Shown: positions 1 through 5,191, numbered from the stretch's first letter. The stretch is DNA of 5,191 nucleotides from Pyrobaculum sp. (GCA_020833205.1 JAJHQT010000062.1:1-5191), one strand, 5' to 3'. Program-made: numbers and translations. Notes: generated by a model not told the origin, from the letters alone.

Positions 1-16
1 ACAAAAGAGGCCTAAC

Positions 17-26
17 TTTTTAAAAA
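17..26 (+). promoter_or_regulatory. Putative TATA box for the gene starting at 44
   Basis: The A/T block TTTTTAAAAA is centred about 22 nt ahead of the GTG at 44, close to the TATA-to-start distance of the other two promoters in this window. This would give a leaderless or nearly leaderless mRNA. The caveat is that the reading frame stays open through this block to the window edge, so it could instead lie inside a longer coding region. Confidence 0.5.
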
Positions 27-43
27 CATACGCTATAGTTGTA

Positions 44-676
44 GTGATCTCTGAGCTGTACAGAGCCGGAAAAGTGAGACAAGAGGCGTTAGGCGTGCTG
101 GCCAAGACCGTGATATGTGCAAAAACTGGGTGCCTTGCTTCAGGCCCCGAAGTCGTCGTGGGCGGTGTGACATTGCAGTTGACAGACACCATAGCTCATG
201 CCCCCAGGCCGAAGGTTATCAAAGAGACTAGAGAGACTAGACAAGAAAAATTATTGACTCGTCAACAGCCGAAACTCGAGAAGCCCCTTGCTCCGCAGAT
301 GCCGAAAGGACAAGAGGTTGCGGAGAAGACCGTGGTGAAGGAGGAGGCGGAGACGCCGCAAAAAGAAGTCAAGGGAAAAGAGACGAGAAGAGAGGAGGCT
401 AGCTGGGATAAGTTAGTGTCGCTGATAGCTGAGGAGGCGAAGATTGAGAAGACAAAGGCTGAATCTATTTTAAACGCCATACTGAACTACCTGGCGACTT
501 ACCCCAGCACCGGGGTTCTGAGGTTGATAGACGACGTCTCAAGAATATCAAAGGCCGATCACAAAGCCGTGCGGATTGCCCTTGAGACGCTGAGGTCGTC
601 AGACGTGATAGAGATGAGAGAAGAAGGCGTTGTTAACTTGAAACAGTTGATTAAACGAGGCGAGTTGCCTCTTTAA
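44..676 (+). CDS. Hypothetical protein with charged linker and winged-helix-like C-terminal domain
   Basis: I do not recognise this family. The 210-residue product has three visible parts. Residues 1-55 form a small N-terminal segment with two cysteines (C25, C30) and a hydrophobic, beta-like stretch (about 37-47). Residues 56-118 are a low-complexity linker rich in K, E, R, Q and P, surely disordered. Residues 119-208 form a compact helical region ending in a pattern like a winged helix: helix 121-150, helices about 158-185, then a hydrophobic pair of strands around 187-198. That tail suggests nucleic-acid or protein binding, but this is inference from shape only. The GTG start was chosen because a TATA-like block sits about 22 nt upstream; the frame is open to the window edge with no ATG, so a longer N-terminus is possible. 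Its last four bases overlap the convergent rps25e. No signal peptide or membrane segment is seen. Confidence 0.7.
   Translation: MISELYRAGKVRQEALGVLAKTVICAKTGCLASGPEVVVGGVTLQLTDTIAHAPRPKVIKETRETRQEKLLTRQQPKLEKPLAPQMPKGQEVAEKTVVKEEAETPQKEVKGKETRREEASWDKLVSLIAEEAKIEKTKAESILNAILNYLATYPSTGVLRLIDDVSRISKADHKAVRIALETLRSSDVIEMREEGVVNLKQLIKRGELPL
224..241 (+). repeat. Perfect 9-bp tandem duplication (GAGACTAGA x2)
   Basis: GAGACTAGA is repeated twice head to tail and in frame, encoding ETR-ETR at the start of the charged linker (residues 61-66). A related KETRREE segment occurs at residues 112-118. This is consistent with linker growth by slippage or small duplications. Confidence 0.7.
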
Positions 677-1005
677 CTCTTTTTTACAGGCACGTAGATC
701 TCAGTTCTGTGCCCCTTTGCTACCAAGGTTAAGTCCCCCTTGTCGCGTAGATTCCTCAAGACTTTAAACGCCACAGACATCTTGATGCCGTACTTAGACG
801 CGACATCGTACGGAGTGACAACCCTCATGTTCAGAACCTCCTTGGCGATGGTCTGAAATATCTTCTCGTCAAGGGCCTGGATAGTTCTCTTAGCCGGCGC
901 CTCTTCTTTCTTAACCTCCTTCTTACCCTTCTGAGCCTGCTGGGCCTTTTCTTTCTCTGCCTTCTTGGCGAGCTGGCTCAAGGTGGGCTTCTTCTTTCCG
1001 CCCAT
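673..1005 (-). CDS. rps25e: 30S ribosomal protein S25e
   Basis: This is the archaeal/eukaryotic-type small-subunit ribosomal protein S25e, absent from bacteria. The 110-residue length is normal for archaeal members. The N-terminal third (residues 1-40) is a Lys/Gln/Ala-rich basic tail beginning MGGKKK, which would run along rRNA. Residues 41-110 are the conserved winged-helix core, with a helix around KIFQTIAKEVLN, the VVTPYDVASKYGIK segment, a recognition-type helix (SVAFKVLRNLRDKG) and a final beta hairpin ending in IYVPVKKS. The ATG start is supported by a TATA box about 24 nt upstream, implying a leaderless mRNA. It is transcribed divergently from tbp and its stop overlaps the stop of the convergent upstream gene by 4 nt (shared TTAA). 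Nothing suggests damage. Confidence 0.95.
   Translation of the reverse strand: MGGKKKPTLSQLAKKAEKEKAQQAQKGKKEVKKEEAPAKRTIQALDEKIFQTIAKEVLNMRVVTPYDVASKYGIKMSVAFKVLRNLRDKGDLTLVAKGHRTEIYVPVKKS
680..685 (+). terminator. Possible oligo-T termination signal
   Basis: Six T residues begin 3 nt after the TAA of the upstream hypothetical gene, without a preceding hairpin. Archaeal RNA polymerase can terminate at bare U-tracts, so this may end that transcript. The run also lies opposite the final Lys codons of rps25e, so it may simply be coding sequence. Confidence 0.35.
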
Positions 1006-1025
1006 ATTTAGCTGTTGTGTTTGTG

Positions 1026-1041
1026 TTTATAAAGATTTTAA
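1026..1041 (-). promoter_or_regulatory. rps25e promoter (TATA box and BRE-like element)
   Basis: On the minus strand, TTAAAATC is followed directly by TTTATAAA. The TATA box (1026-1033) is centred about 24 nt ahead of the rps25e ATG, and the A-rich block before it (1034-1041) resembles a TFB-recognition element. The spacing predicts transcription starting at or next to the start codon. Confidence 0.75.
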
Positions 1042-1120
1042 GGTTCTGAGCTGAGCTTGGTTACAATTAAAAGCCCTATCCTCCAGGTCGGCAGGTAACA
1101 AGATATTTCGCATCAGGCAT

Positions 1121-1129
1121 ATTTAAATA
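1121..1129 (+). promoter_or_regulatory. tbp operon promoter (TATA box)
   Basis: ATTTAAATA is centred about 25 nt ahead of the tbp ATG, the canonical archaeal distance, predicting a leaderless tbp message. A second A/T block (ATTTATAA, 1133-1140) is too close to the start to be the TATA box for this ATG. There is no strong BRE in front. As the two downstream genes overlap each other and tbp, this is probably the promoter for all three. Confidence 0.75.
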
Positions 1130-1148
1130 CGGATTTATAAGTTGTCAT

Positions 1149-1754
1149 ATGTCTTCCAGAGGACCCACGTATCGTATTGAGAACATTGTTGCTACCGTTA
1201 ATCTTGGGGTGGAGCTCGATTTGGAGAAGTTAGCCGAGAGGCTGATGATGGCGGAGTACAACCCCGATCAGTTCCCCGGTCTGATTCTCCGCCTCACTAA
1301 GCCTAGAATTTCTGCTTTGATTTTCCGTACTGGCAAAATGGTGGCCACCGGCGCAAAGAACGAGGAGGACTTGAAAAACGCCGTGAAGGCGTTGGTGAAG
1401 TTGCTCAGAGACCACGGGGCTGAGGTCCCCTTCGACCCCGAGGTGCAGATACAGAACATAGTGGCCAGCGGCAATCTCCACGCAGAGGTGGACTTAGAGC
1501 AAGCCGTCTTAATGCTTGAAAACGCCATGTACGAGCCTGAGCAGTTCCCCGGCTTGATATACAGGATGTCCTCACCCCGCGTCGTCATCTTGATCTTTGG
1601 ATCTGGGAAGATAGTGTGCACCGGCGCCAAGTCGGAAAAAGATGTGGCTTCGGCCGTTCAGAAACTGTACAACCAGCTTAAGGAGCTTGGAGTATTGTAC
1701 ATCGAAGAGGGCGGCGAAGAGGAGTTAGAAGAAGAATTTGAAGAGGAGTTGTGA
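1149..1754 (+). CDS. tbp: TATA-box-binding protein (archaeal TBP)
   Basis: This is the general transcription factor that binds and bends promoter TATA boxes and recruits TFB and RNA polymerase. The 201-residue product shows the saddle's two direct repeats: about residues 10-90 (IENIVATVNL...) and 101-181 (IQNIVASGNL...). Each holds a QFPGLI motif and an IF-x-(S/T)-GK motif. The four DNA-intercalating phenylalanines are at F42, F59, F133 and F150. After the second repeat comes an acidic tail (residues 186-201, nearly all Glu), seen in a number of archaeal TBPs. The ATG is well placed behind a TATA box. The stop overlaps the next gene's GTG start in GTGA, so tbp heads a three-gene operon with a Cys-rich hypothetical gene and hjc. 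All expected residues are present. Confidence 0.97.
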   Translation: MSSRGPTYRIENIVATVNLGVELDLEKLAERLMMAEYNPDQFPGLILRLTKPRISALIFRTGKMVATGAKNEEDLKNAVKALVKLLRDHGAEVPFDPEVQIQNIVASGNLHAEVDLEQAVLMLENAMYEPEQFPGLIYRMSSPRVVILIFGSGKIVCTGAKSEKDVASAVQKLYNQLKELGVLYIEEGGEEELEEEFEEEL

Positions 1755-2239
1755 TTCTGCTGTATGGCGAAAAGTTTATTGACGTGGATCTTCCACAAGT
1801 CATCCCTACGTGTGAAAGTTTTGACCCCCGCGTGATTCCGCTGGTAGGCGAAGATCTTCAATGTCTTCACACTGCTTTGCGAAAAGCAACTCAAGGCGTC
1901 GTCTTGAAGACCAAGAACCGTCTGTGGATTTCCCTCGCCAGAGAACTCAGGCCGGACCTCACAATTTACGTCTGGGGCCTTTCTTTCAGGAGGGGAAACG
2001 TAATACCGGTATACCCAGCCTCCGAGTACCGAGGCTTAGGAATTTATTACATAAGAGAGAGACGGGACCTCGACGCGTTCATAGGAAAGCCCGTAGATGG
2101 TTTCCTCCTGGATACTAGGAGCTTCGACCCGAAGGCTGTGGAGCTCGTGGTGAAGGGGAAGGTTAAATGTAACTGCGCGCGGTGCGACGCCGTGGAGAAG
2201 CTGACGTGCAACTGGTATAGAGAGGTTGAGGTCTTATGA
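1751..2239 (+). CDS. Hypothetical protein with C-terminal cysteine cluster
   Basis: I do not recognise this 162-residue protein. It has no signal peptide or membrane segment and looks like a soluble alpha/beta protein: strands rich in V, I, L, Y and W around residues 50-75 and 84-101, then helical segments. Near the C-terminus four cysteines follow a CxCx2Cx7C pattern (C140, C142, C145, C153) in a basic KGKVKCNCARCDA context, with two more at C21 and C38. This could bind zinc or an Fe-S cluster, which is inference. The GTG start overlaps the tbp stop (GTGA) with a purine-rich GAGGAG just upstream, and the stop overlaps the hjc start (ATGA), so it is likely translated by coupling. The placement between tbp and hjc suggests an information-processing role but does not establish one. 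Confidence 0.8.
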   Translation: MILLYGEKFIDVDLPQVIPTCESFDPRVIPLVGEDLQCLHTALRKATQGVVLKTKNRLWISLARELRPDLTIYVWGLSFRRGNVIPVYPASEYRGLGIYYIRERRDLDAFIGKPVDGFLLDTRSFDPKAVELVVKGKVKCNCARCDAVEKLTCNWYREVEVL

Positions 2240-2637
2240 GCGTTAAACGCAAGGGCTCGGCAAAGGAGAGGGAACTTGCCAATTTCTTGTGGCAAAAAGG
2301 TTGTGCAGTCTTGCGGGGCTGTTCATCGGGCGGCGGAGTCAGAAAGAGATACGTCCCCGACATAGTTGCTATATGTAGGGGAAAAGTCTTTGTGTTTGAA
2401 GTGAAGTATAGATCTAAGTACGTCTCCATAAAGATAGAGGCTGAGAAACTAGAGAAGTTGATTATGTTTGCAGAGAGGGCGGGCGGAAAGGCGTATCTAC
2501 TAGTTAAATATGGCAGAGAGCCCTGGAAGGTAGTGGACGTCGTGGAGCGGGTGGGAAGGGAGGAGTACGACAAGGGGGTGGAGTTTAAGGCCTTCATAGA
2601 ATCTATCTTTTCGACGAAGATAGACCAGTACATTTAA
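2236..2637 (+). CDS. hjc: Archaeal Holliday junction resolvase Hjc
   Basis: This is the structure-specific endonuclease that cuts four-way DNA junctions during homologous recombination and restart of stalled forks, acting as a dimer with two Mg2+-dependent nicks. The 133-residue length is typical. The restriction-endonuclease-like fold is visible: an N-terminal basic KRKGSAKERELA segment with catalytic E11, the serine/glycine loop (CSSGGG, residues 29-34), then PD (D42) and the E-x-K motif at E55 and K57 (FEVKYRS). The IEAEKLEKL helix and the hydrophobic strand AYLLVKY follow, as in other Hjc proteins. All active-site residues are present. The ATG overlaps the previous stop as ATGA; GAGGT at 2222-2226 lies about 9 nt upstream as a ribosome-binding site. 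It closes the tbp operon and faces the paREP2b gene tail to tail. Confidence 0.93.
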   Translation: MSVKRKGSAKERELANFLWQKGCAVLRGCSSGGGVRKRYVPDIVAICRGKVFVFEVKYRSKYVSIKIEAEKLEKLIMFAERAGGKAYLLVKYGREPWKVVDVVERVGREEYDKGVEFKAFIESIFSTKIDQYI

Positions 2638-2668
2638 CAGGTGTTACAGGGTTCTTGTGGAGCATTTG

Positions 2669-2697
2669 GACTAGACGAAAGCATTAGGTGTCTAGTC
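2669..2697. repeat. 8-bp inverted repeat between hjc and the paREP2b-type gene
   Basis: GACTAGAC (2669-2676) and GTCTAGTC (2690-2697) are perfect inverted copies separated by 13 nt. The right arm contains the stop codon of the convergent paREP2b-type gene (2692-2694, minus strand). In RNA it could form a hairpin that protects 3' ends or helps end transcription, but no T-run follows on either strand. It could also mark the edge of the paREP2b unit. Confidence 0.55.
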
Positions 2698-3222
2698 GTT
2701 CCGTTCTAGCCAGTTCTCTATGGCGTCTGCGAGTTCGGCGTAGCGGGCGAAGCCGTCTAGGTGCTCTCTGCCGCACGCCATCATTATCCGACCGTCCTTC
2801 ATGCGTTGTATCCACGGCTCCTTGCCGGTGAGGGCCTTAATCAGCGCCGAGAACCTCTCGGCGTCTGCCTCTCTGCCGCCGGGGGCGTCGGCTCTGGCGT
2901 AGGCGCGGCCCTTAGCCCCACTGCCGGATCCGCGCCTCGTGAAGGTGATAGTGTATTCGCTCTTTACGCCGTCGATCTCCGCCGTAATCCTAATCCTCAG
3001 CAGAGTCTTACCGTTCTGCTTCTCCTTAACAGCTCCTCCGTCTATGACCTTCACCACGTACTCCCTGCCACCCACCTCAACCCTCCCCTCGAAGCCCTTC
3101 AACGTCAGGAAGCCCCTCGCCTTGCCCTCATCTATGATCTCTCCGGCTTTTTCGTAAACCTTCTTGCCAGTCTCCTCTGCCCTCTCCAGTTTATACTTAA
3201 CGAACTCAGCCGCCAGCTTCTG
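2692..3222 (-). CDS. paREP2b C-terminal fragment, in frame after the amber codon
   Basis: This is the 176-codon tail of the paREP2b-type gene in the same frame as the middle fragment, separated only by TAG at 3223-3225. The first 40 codons (QKLAAEFVKYKLERA... EGKARGFLT) are a long charged helix lacking a good start. The first plausible internal start is a TTG at 3100-3102, which gives 136 residues beginning LKGFEGRVEVGG. The rest is a small alpha/beta domain with beta strands (LLRIRITAEIDG, EYTITF), the family signature ADAPGGREADAERFSALIKA, then CGREHLDGFARYAELADA, ending ENWLERND. It is probably only made if the amber codon is absent or read through. It converges on hjc with a 54-nt gap. 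Confidence 0.75.
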   Translation of the reverse strand, partial: QKLAAEFVKYKLERAEETGKKVYEKAGEIIDEGKARGFLTLKGFEGRVEVGGREYVVKVIDGGAVKEKQNGKTLLRIRITAEIDGVKSEYTITFTRRGSGSGAKGRAYARADAPGGREADAERFSALIKALTGKEPWIQRMKDGRIMMACGREHLDGFARYAELADAIENWLERND

Positions 3223-3225
3223 CTA
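3223..3225 (-). other. In-frame amber codon interrupting the paREP2b-type gene
   Basis: The codons read GGA GAA TAG CAG AAG CTG. The family sequence I recall has GlnGln (or Gln-x) here before KLAAEF, so a single CAG-to-TAG transition explains the stop. The same frame continues for 176 more family-like codons on the far side. Confidence 0.7.
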
Positions 3226-4806
3226 TTCTCCGGAGCCGTGTACGGAGAGCCACGCGGCATACGCTAAACCCTCCCTATGGATATACACATAACCGTTGCG
3301 ACCCTCCTCCGACATCTTCACCGTGAAGTGCTTGCCCTCCTTGAGACCCATTTTCTTAAGCCGCTGTCTCTCACGCTCTATGCTGTCGGGGTTAGTGGAG
3401 CCGAATCTAACCACCAGCGCACCTCTACCCGACAACCCCACTTCGTACCTCGGCCAGCCCTCTATCAGCGTGAGGCCCTTCTTCAGCTTTTCCAGCCACC
3501 GCTCCGCCTTTTCGGCGTCAATCCAGTCGTTGTCACGTGCCGCTTCAACGATCTTGACGATGGCGTCCCTAAACTCTTTGCGCCCAGCCGCCAGACTGTC
3601 GGTGTAGACATAGACGTACCATACGTCGCTATCTTCCCTTTTCTTCACCTCTGCGTCGACGCCCGCCAGCTTCAATGGCCGGGCCGCGAGCTCCACGCGG
3701 TACCTGTCCGCCGATTGGAATCGGAGCTCGACCATGTTACGCAGATATACGTTGTACTTCACGGCGACGCCGGCCTCCGATATTATCAGATCGGCGGCTA
3801 CGTTGCCGCCCTCAGTCAGCCTTATATTGTCGACTTGCACCTCTACTCTCGCCTCCTTCACGAATTCATCGAACTTTTCGCTTAAATACTCCCCGTCAGC
3901 CGACGGCGCAGATACGGCAAGGAGACGCATAAATCTTGTTGCATCTTCGCCGTAGGCGGCTATGTAGTAATACCTGCCCCTCTCCACGTATATCCGCACA
4001 TTGAACTTCAGCTCGTCTGGCAGGAGCTGGTTGAGCAGGTGTAGTGTAGCTAGGCGCAGAAGCGCGGCCCCACCGCCCAGCTCCCCACCGACGGCTAGCT
4101 CGACCAACCTACGCCCCACCGTGCCGTCTCCCGCCAACGCCGTGGCGTACATCTCGCCGAAGAGGAGCAACACCTCCTCTCTGCTGAACTCGCCCCTCAG
4201 CGCCTTGTCCAGCATAATCAGCTCTAGGACTGGGGCTACGAACTTCCTGACGATCCTATCGTCGGCGCAGTCCCTTGCGAGGCAGTACACATAGGGATCC
4301 TCACCACTGAGGACACGCTCAACGACGCTCCACACCTCCTCTTTAGAGACGCCAACCAGCTCCTCTGCCAGCTTGTCAATGCGCTTTTTCGTCCTTTCGT
4401 CGCGCCTCTCGGCGTAGCCGATGACCAGTTTTGCCAGCTCCTTGGCGTCGTCGCTGGCTATCCTCCCACCGCTCAGCGCCTCAACCGCCTTAGCCAGCCT
4501 CTTGGACCTCTCCTCGCGCCACCTACTGTCGTCCATGCCCCTCCTCGCCTCGACGAAGTGGACAAGGAGAGCCAGCTCGTCTAGCATCCTCCCTATGAGC
4601 CCCTCCTTCTCCGCGTTGCTTGCATCCTTGCGGCCAATCCAGGGCTTCAGCGCGCCAGCCAGCTCCTCAACCCTCTTCAAGACCCAGCTCCAGTCTATGG
4701 CGTCCACCAGCTCCCGCCAGCTTCTGACGGCGCGGCCGAGGAGAGGCTTTAGCTCCTCGCCCTCCTCGGCGATGATGTGGTCTAAGCGCTCTCTAGGCCA
4801 GAGCAT
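3223..4806 (-). CDS. paREP2b middle fragment (527 codons)
   Basis: This is the largest intact stretch of the paREP2b-type gene. The ATG at 4804-4806 is probably an internal methionine (LIATMLWPRERLD), since family sequence continues upstream in the same frame to the poly-G tract; the frame closes at 4900-4902. Residues 1-170 are highly charged and helical (many EE, KR and Leu). The segment at 171-200 holds YCLARDCADD with two cysteines. The region 215-265 (FGEMYATALAGDGTVG, GGELGGGAALL) is the most characteristic family block. Residues 330-480 alternate strands and helices (GGNVAADL, KYNVYLRN, STNPDSIE), and the end reads YAAWLSVHGSGE before a TAG. There is no transmembrane segment, signal peptide or recognisable catalytic motif. 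The STNPDSIE to HFTVKM stretch looks like a small alpha/beta substrate- or nucleic-acid-binding domain, which is a guess. The function is unknown. Confidence 0.75.
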   Translation of the reverse strand: MLWPRERLDHIIAEEGEELKPLLGRAVRSWRELVDAIDWSWVLKRVEELAGALKPWIGRKDASNAEKEGLIGRMLDELALLVHFVEARRGMDDSRWREERSKRLAKAVEALSGGRIASDDAKELAKLVIGYAERRDERTKKRIDKLAEELVGVSKEEVWSVVERVLSGEDPYVYCLARDCADDRIVRKFVAPVLELIMLDKALRGEFSREEVLLLFGEMYATALAGDGTVGRRLVELAVGGELGGGAALLRLATLHLLNQLLPDELKFNVRIYVERGRYYYIAAYGEDATRFMRLLAVSAPSADGEYLSEKFDEFVKEARVEVQVDNIRLTEGGNVAADLIISEAGVAVKYNVYLRNMVELRFQSADRYRVELAARPLKLAGVDAEVKKREDSDVWYVYVYTDSLAAGRKEFRDAIVKIVEAARDNDWIDAEKAERWLEKLKKGLTLIEGWPRYEVGLSGRGALVVRFGSTNPDSIERERQRLKKMGLKEGKHFTVKMSEEGRNGYVYIHREGLAYAAWLSVHGSGE

Positions 4807-5191
4807 AGTGGCGATTAGCTTGATGCCCTCTTCTGTGATGCTGGCTCCGCCTCCGCTTGTCCCCCCCCCCCCCCTCGCCGAAGAGAGCGATGTACCACCT
4901 CAACTGCCAAAGACAGACGGTGCCACCCACTACCTGCCTTCCGGTGAACGACACGTCTGTGTTCAACCACTCCAGCGTCTGCCATATCTTCTTGAACCCC
5001 GAGAGGTCCGGCGCCGTCCTCCTTGCCTCCTCTACAAAAAGCCTCAACACCTCCTCGCTGATCTTAAAGCGGGCCGCATTTCCTATCCACAGCTCGCCGA
5101 CGAAGGCTTCGACGTTGCCGAAGGTCCTAAACACCTGGAACCCCCTCTCGACGCGTCCCTTTTTGCCTCTCTTCTCGACGGGTCTAAACTT
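4793..5191 (-). CDS. paREP2b N-terminal-side fragment, partial at window edge
   Basis: This is the upstream piece of the broken paREP2b-type gene. The frame is open to the window end, where it reads KFRPVEKRGKKGRVERGFQ ahead of the GTG at 5132-5134. I therefore treat that GTG as internal rather than as the start, and the true start lies outside. Family-like sequence includes VFRTFGNVEAFVGELWIGNA and the WQLRWYIALFGE segment just before the poly-G tract. Past the tract the frame shifts, adding an alien basic tail (DKRRRSQHHRRGHQANRHYALA, split here as DKRRRSQHHRR then GHQANRHYALA) that ends at 4793. If translated as it stands, the product is a truncated domain with this tail. Its codons past 4860 overlap the middle fragment in another frame. 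Confidence 0.75.
   Translation of the reverse strand, partial: KFRPVEKRGKKGRVERGFQVFRTFGNVEAFVGELWIGNAARFKISEEVLRLFVEEARRTAPDLSGFKKIWQTLEWLNTDVSFTGRQVVGGTVCLWQLRWYIALFGEGGGGDKRRRSQHHRRGHQANRHYALA
4861..4874 (-). repeat. 14-nt poly-G (coding strand) homopolymer with a frameshift
   Basis: Fourteen consecutive C on the plus strand (G on the coding strand) sit in the paREP2b-type gene right after ...ALFGE. A length of 13 or 16 keeps the upstream and downstream family frames joined through a glycine run (GE-GGGG-TSGGG); 14 does not. Long G/C runs are prone to replication slippage and to sequencing or consensus error. As I recall, the Pyrobaculum aerophilum genome report described length variation at such runs together with a lack of mutS/mutL mismatch repair. 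Confidence 0.9.

Larger units (their letters stand above)
2692..5191 (-). pseudogene. paREP2b-family gene, 5' end outside window, broken by poly-G frameshift and an amber codon
   Basis: The whole minus-strand right half reads as one protein of the paREP2b family, a multicopy group of unknown function in Pyrobaculum. Reading from the window edge, the first frame is open to a 14-G tract (4874-4861). One G fewer (or two more) would join it without a gap to the next frame, which reads TSGGGASITEEGIKLIATM and continues for more than 540 codons. That frame stops at a TAG (3225-3223), immediately after which the same frame continues QKLAAEFVKYKLERA and ends at 2692. All three pieces match the order and wording I recall for intact family members, roughly 830 codons here without the N-terminus. 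Only these two lesions are visible, so inactivation, if real, is recent. Family assignment is from memory of its sequences; the function is unknown. Confidence 0.85.

Noticed and set aside
1241..1285. C/D-box-like guide RNA: TGATGATG followed by CTGA inside tbp
   Set aside because: Pyrobaculum has many C/D box RNAs, but here the box lacks the purine before TGATGA, there are no clear D' and C' boxes, and no terminal stem; the bases encode conserved TBP residues.
2635..2646. TAACA-GG-TGTTA mini-hairpin over the hjc stop codon
   Set aside because: The arms are only 5 bp of A/T-rich sequence with a 2-nt loop, too tight and weak at high temperature to be a terminator; chance is sufficient.
3223..3225. 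Amber codon read as pyrrolysine
   Set aside because: Nothing in the window suggests a pyrrolysine system, I know of none in Pyrobaculum, and the family residue recalled here is glutamine. A point mutation is simpler.
2761..3267. Plus-strand open frames opposite the paREP2b-type gene (also 3277-3885 and others)
   Set aside because: They are antisense to a strongly family-like coding frame, have Pro/Arg/Ser-rich unstructured translations, and have no promoter or ribosome-binding signals. They are shadows of a GC-rich coding strand.
1..5191. CRISPR array, tRNA/rRNA gene, insertion-sequence transposase
   Set aside because: There are no regularly spaced repeats, no cloverleaf-like or rRNA sequence, and no transposase motif or paired terminal repeats with a target duplication visible in this window.

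Overview
The window looks like hyperthermophilic crenarchaeal DNA, most probably Pyrobaculum or a close Thermoproteaceae relative. It encodes an archaeal TATA-binding protein (TBP), an archaeal/eukaryotic-type ribosomal protein S25e and an archaeal Holliday junction resolvase (Hjc). TATA boxes lie about 22-25 nt ahead of GTG/ATG starts, the pattern of leaderless transcripts. A long paREP2b-type sequence, from a paralogous family I know from Pyrobaculum genomes, fills the right half. These identifications rest on reading the translations and recalling the families; no search was run.

Left part (1-1148): a hypothetical protein with a charged linker and a winged-helix-like C-terminus (44-676, +) runs tail to tail into rps25e (673-1005, -), the two overlapping by 4 nt. 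A 143-nt divergent spacer (1006-1148) carries one TATA box for rps25e and one for tbp.

Middle (1149-2637, +): a tight three-gene operon of tbp, a Cys-rich hypothetical protein and hjc. Each junction is a 4-nt stop/start overlap (GTGA, then ATGA), so one promoter ahead of tbp probably drives all three. The operon joins basal transcription initiation to recombination repair, with an uncharacterised possible metal-binding protein between them.

Right part (2692-5191, -): one paREP2b-family gene, convergent with hjc and running off the window edge. It is broken by exactly two lesions. One is a 14-G homopolymer (4861-4874) that is one base out of phase with the downstream frame. The other is an in-frame amber codon (3223-3225). 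The rest of the frame is well preserved, so the gene is either a very young pseudogene or a gene that switches by slippage at the G tract. An 8-bp inverted repeat (2669-2697) straddles its natural stop codon.

The best candidate for something unusual is the poly-G frameshift in the uncharacterised paREP2b family. No entirely new multi-gene system is evident.
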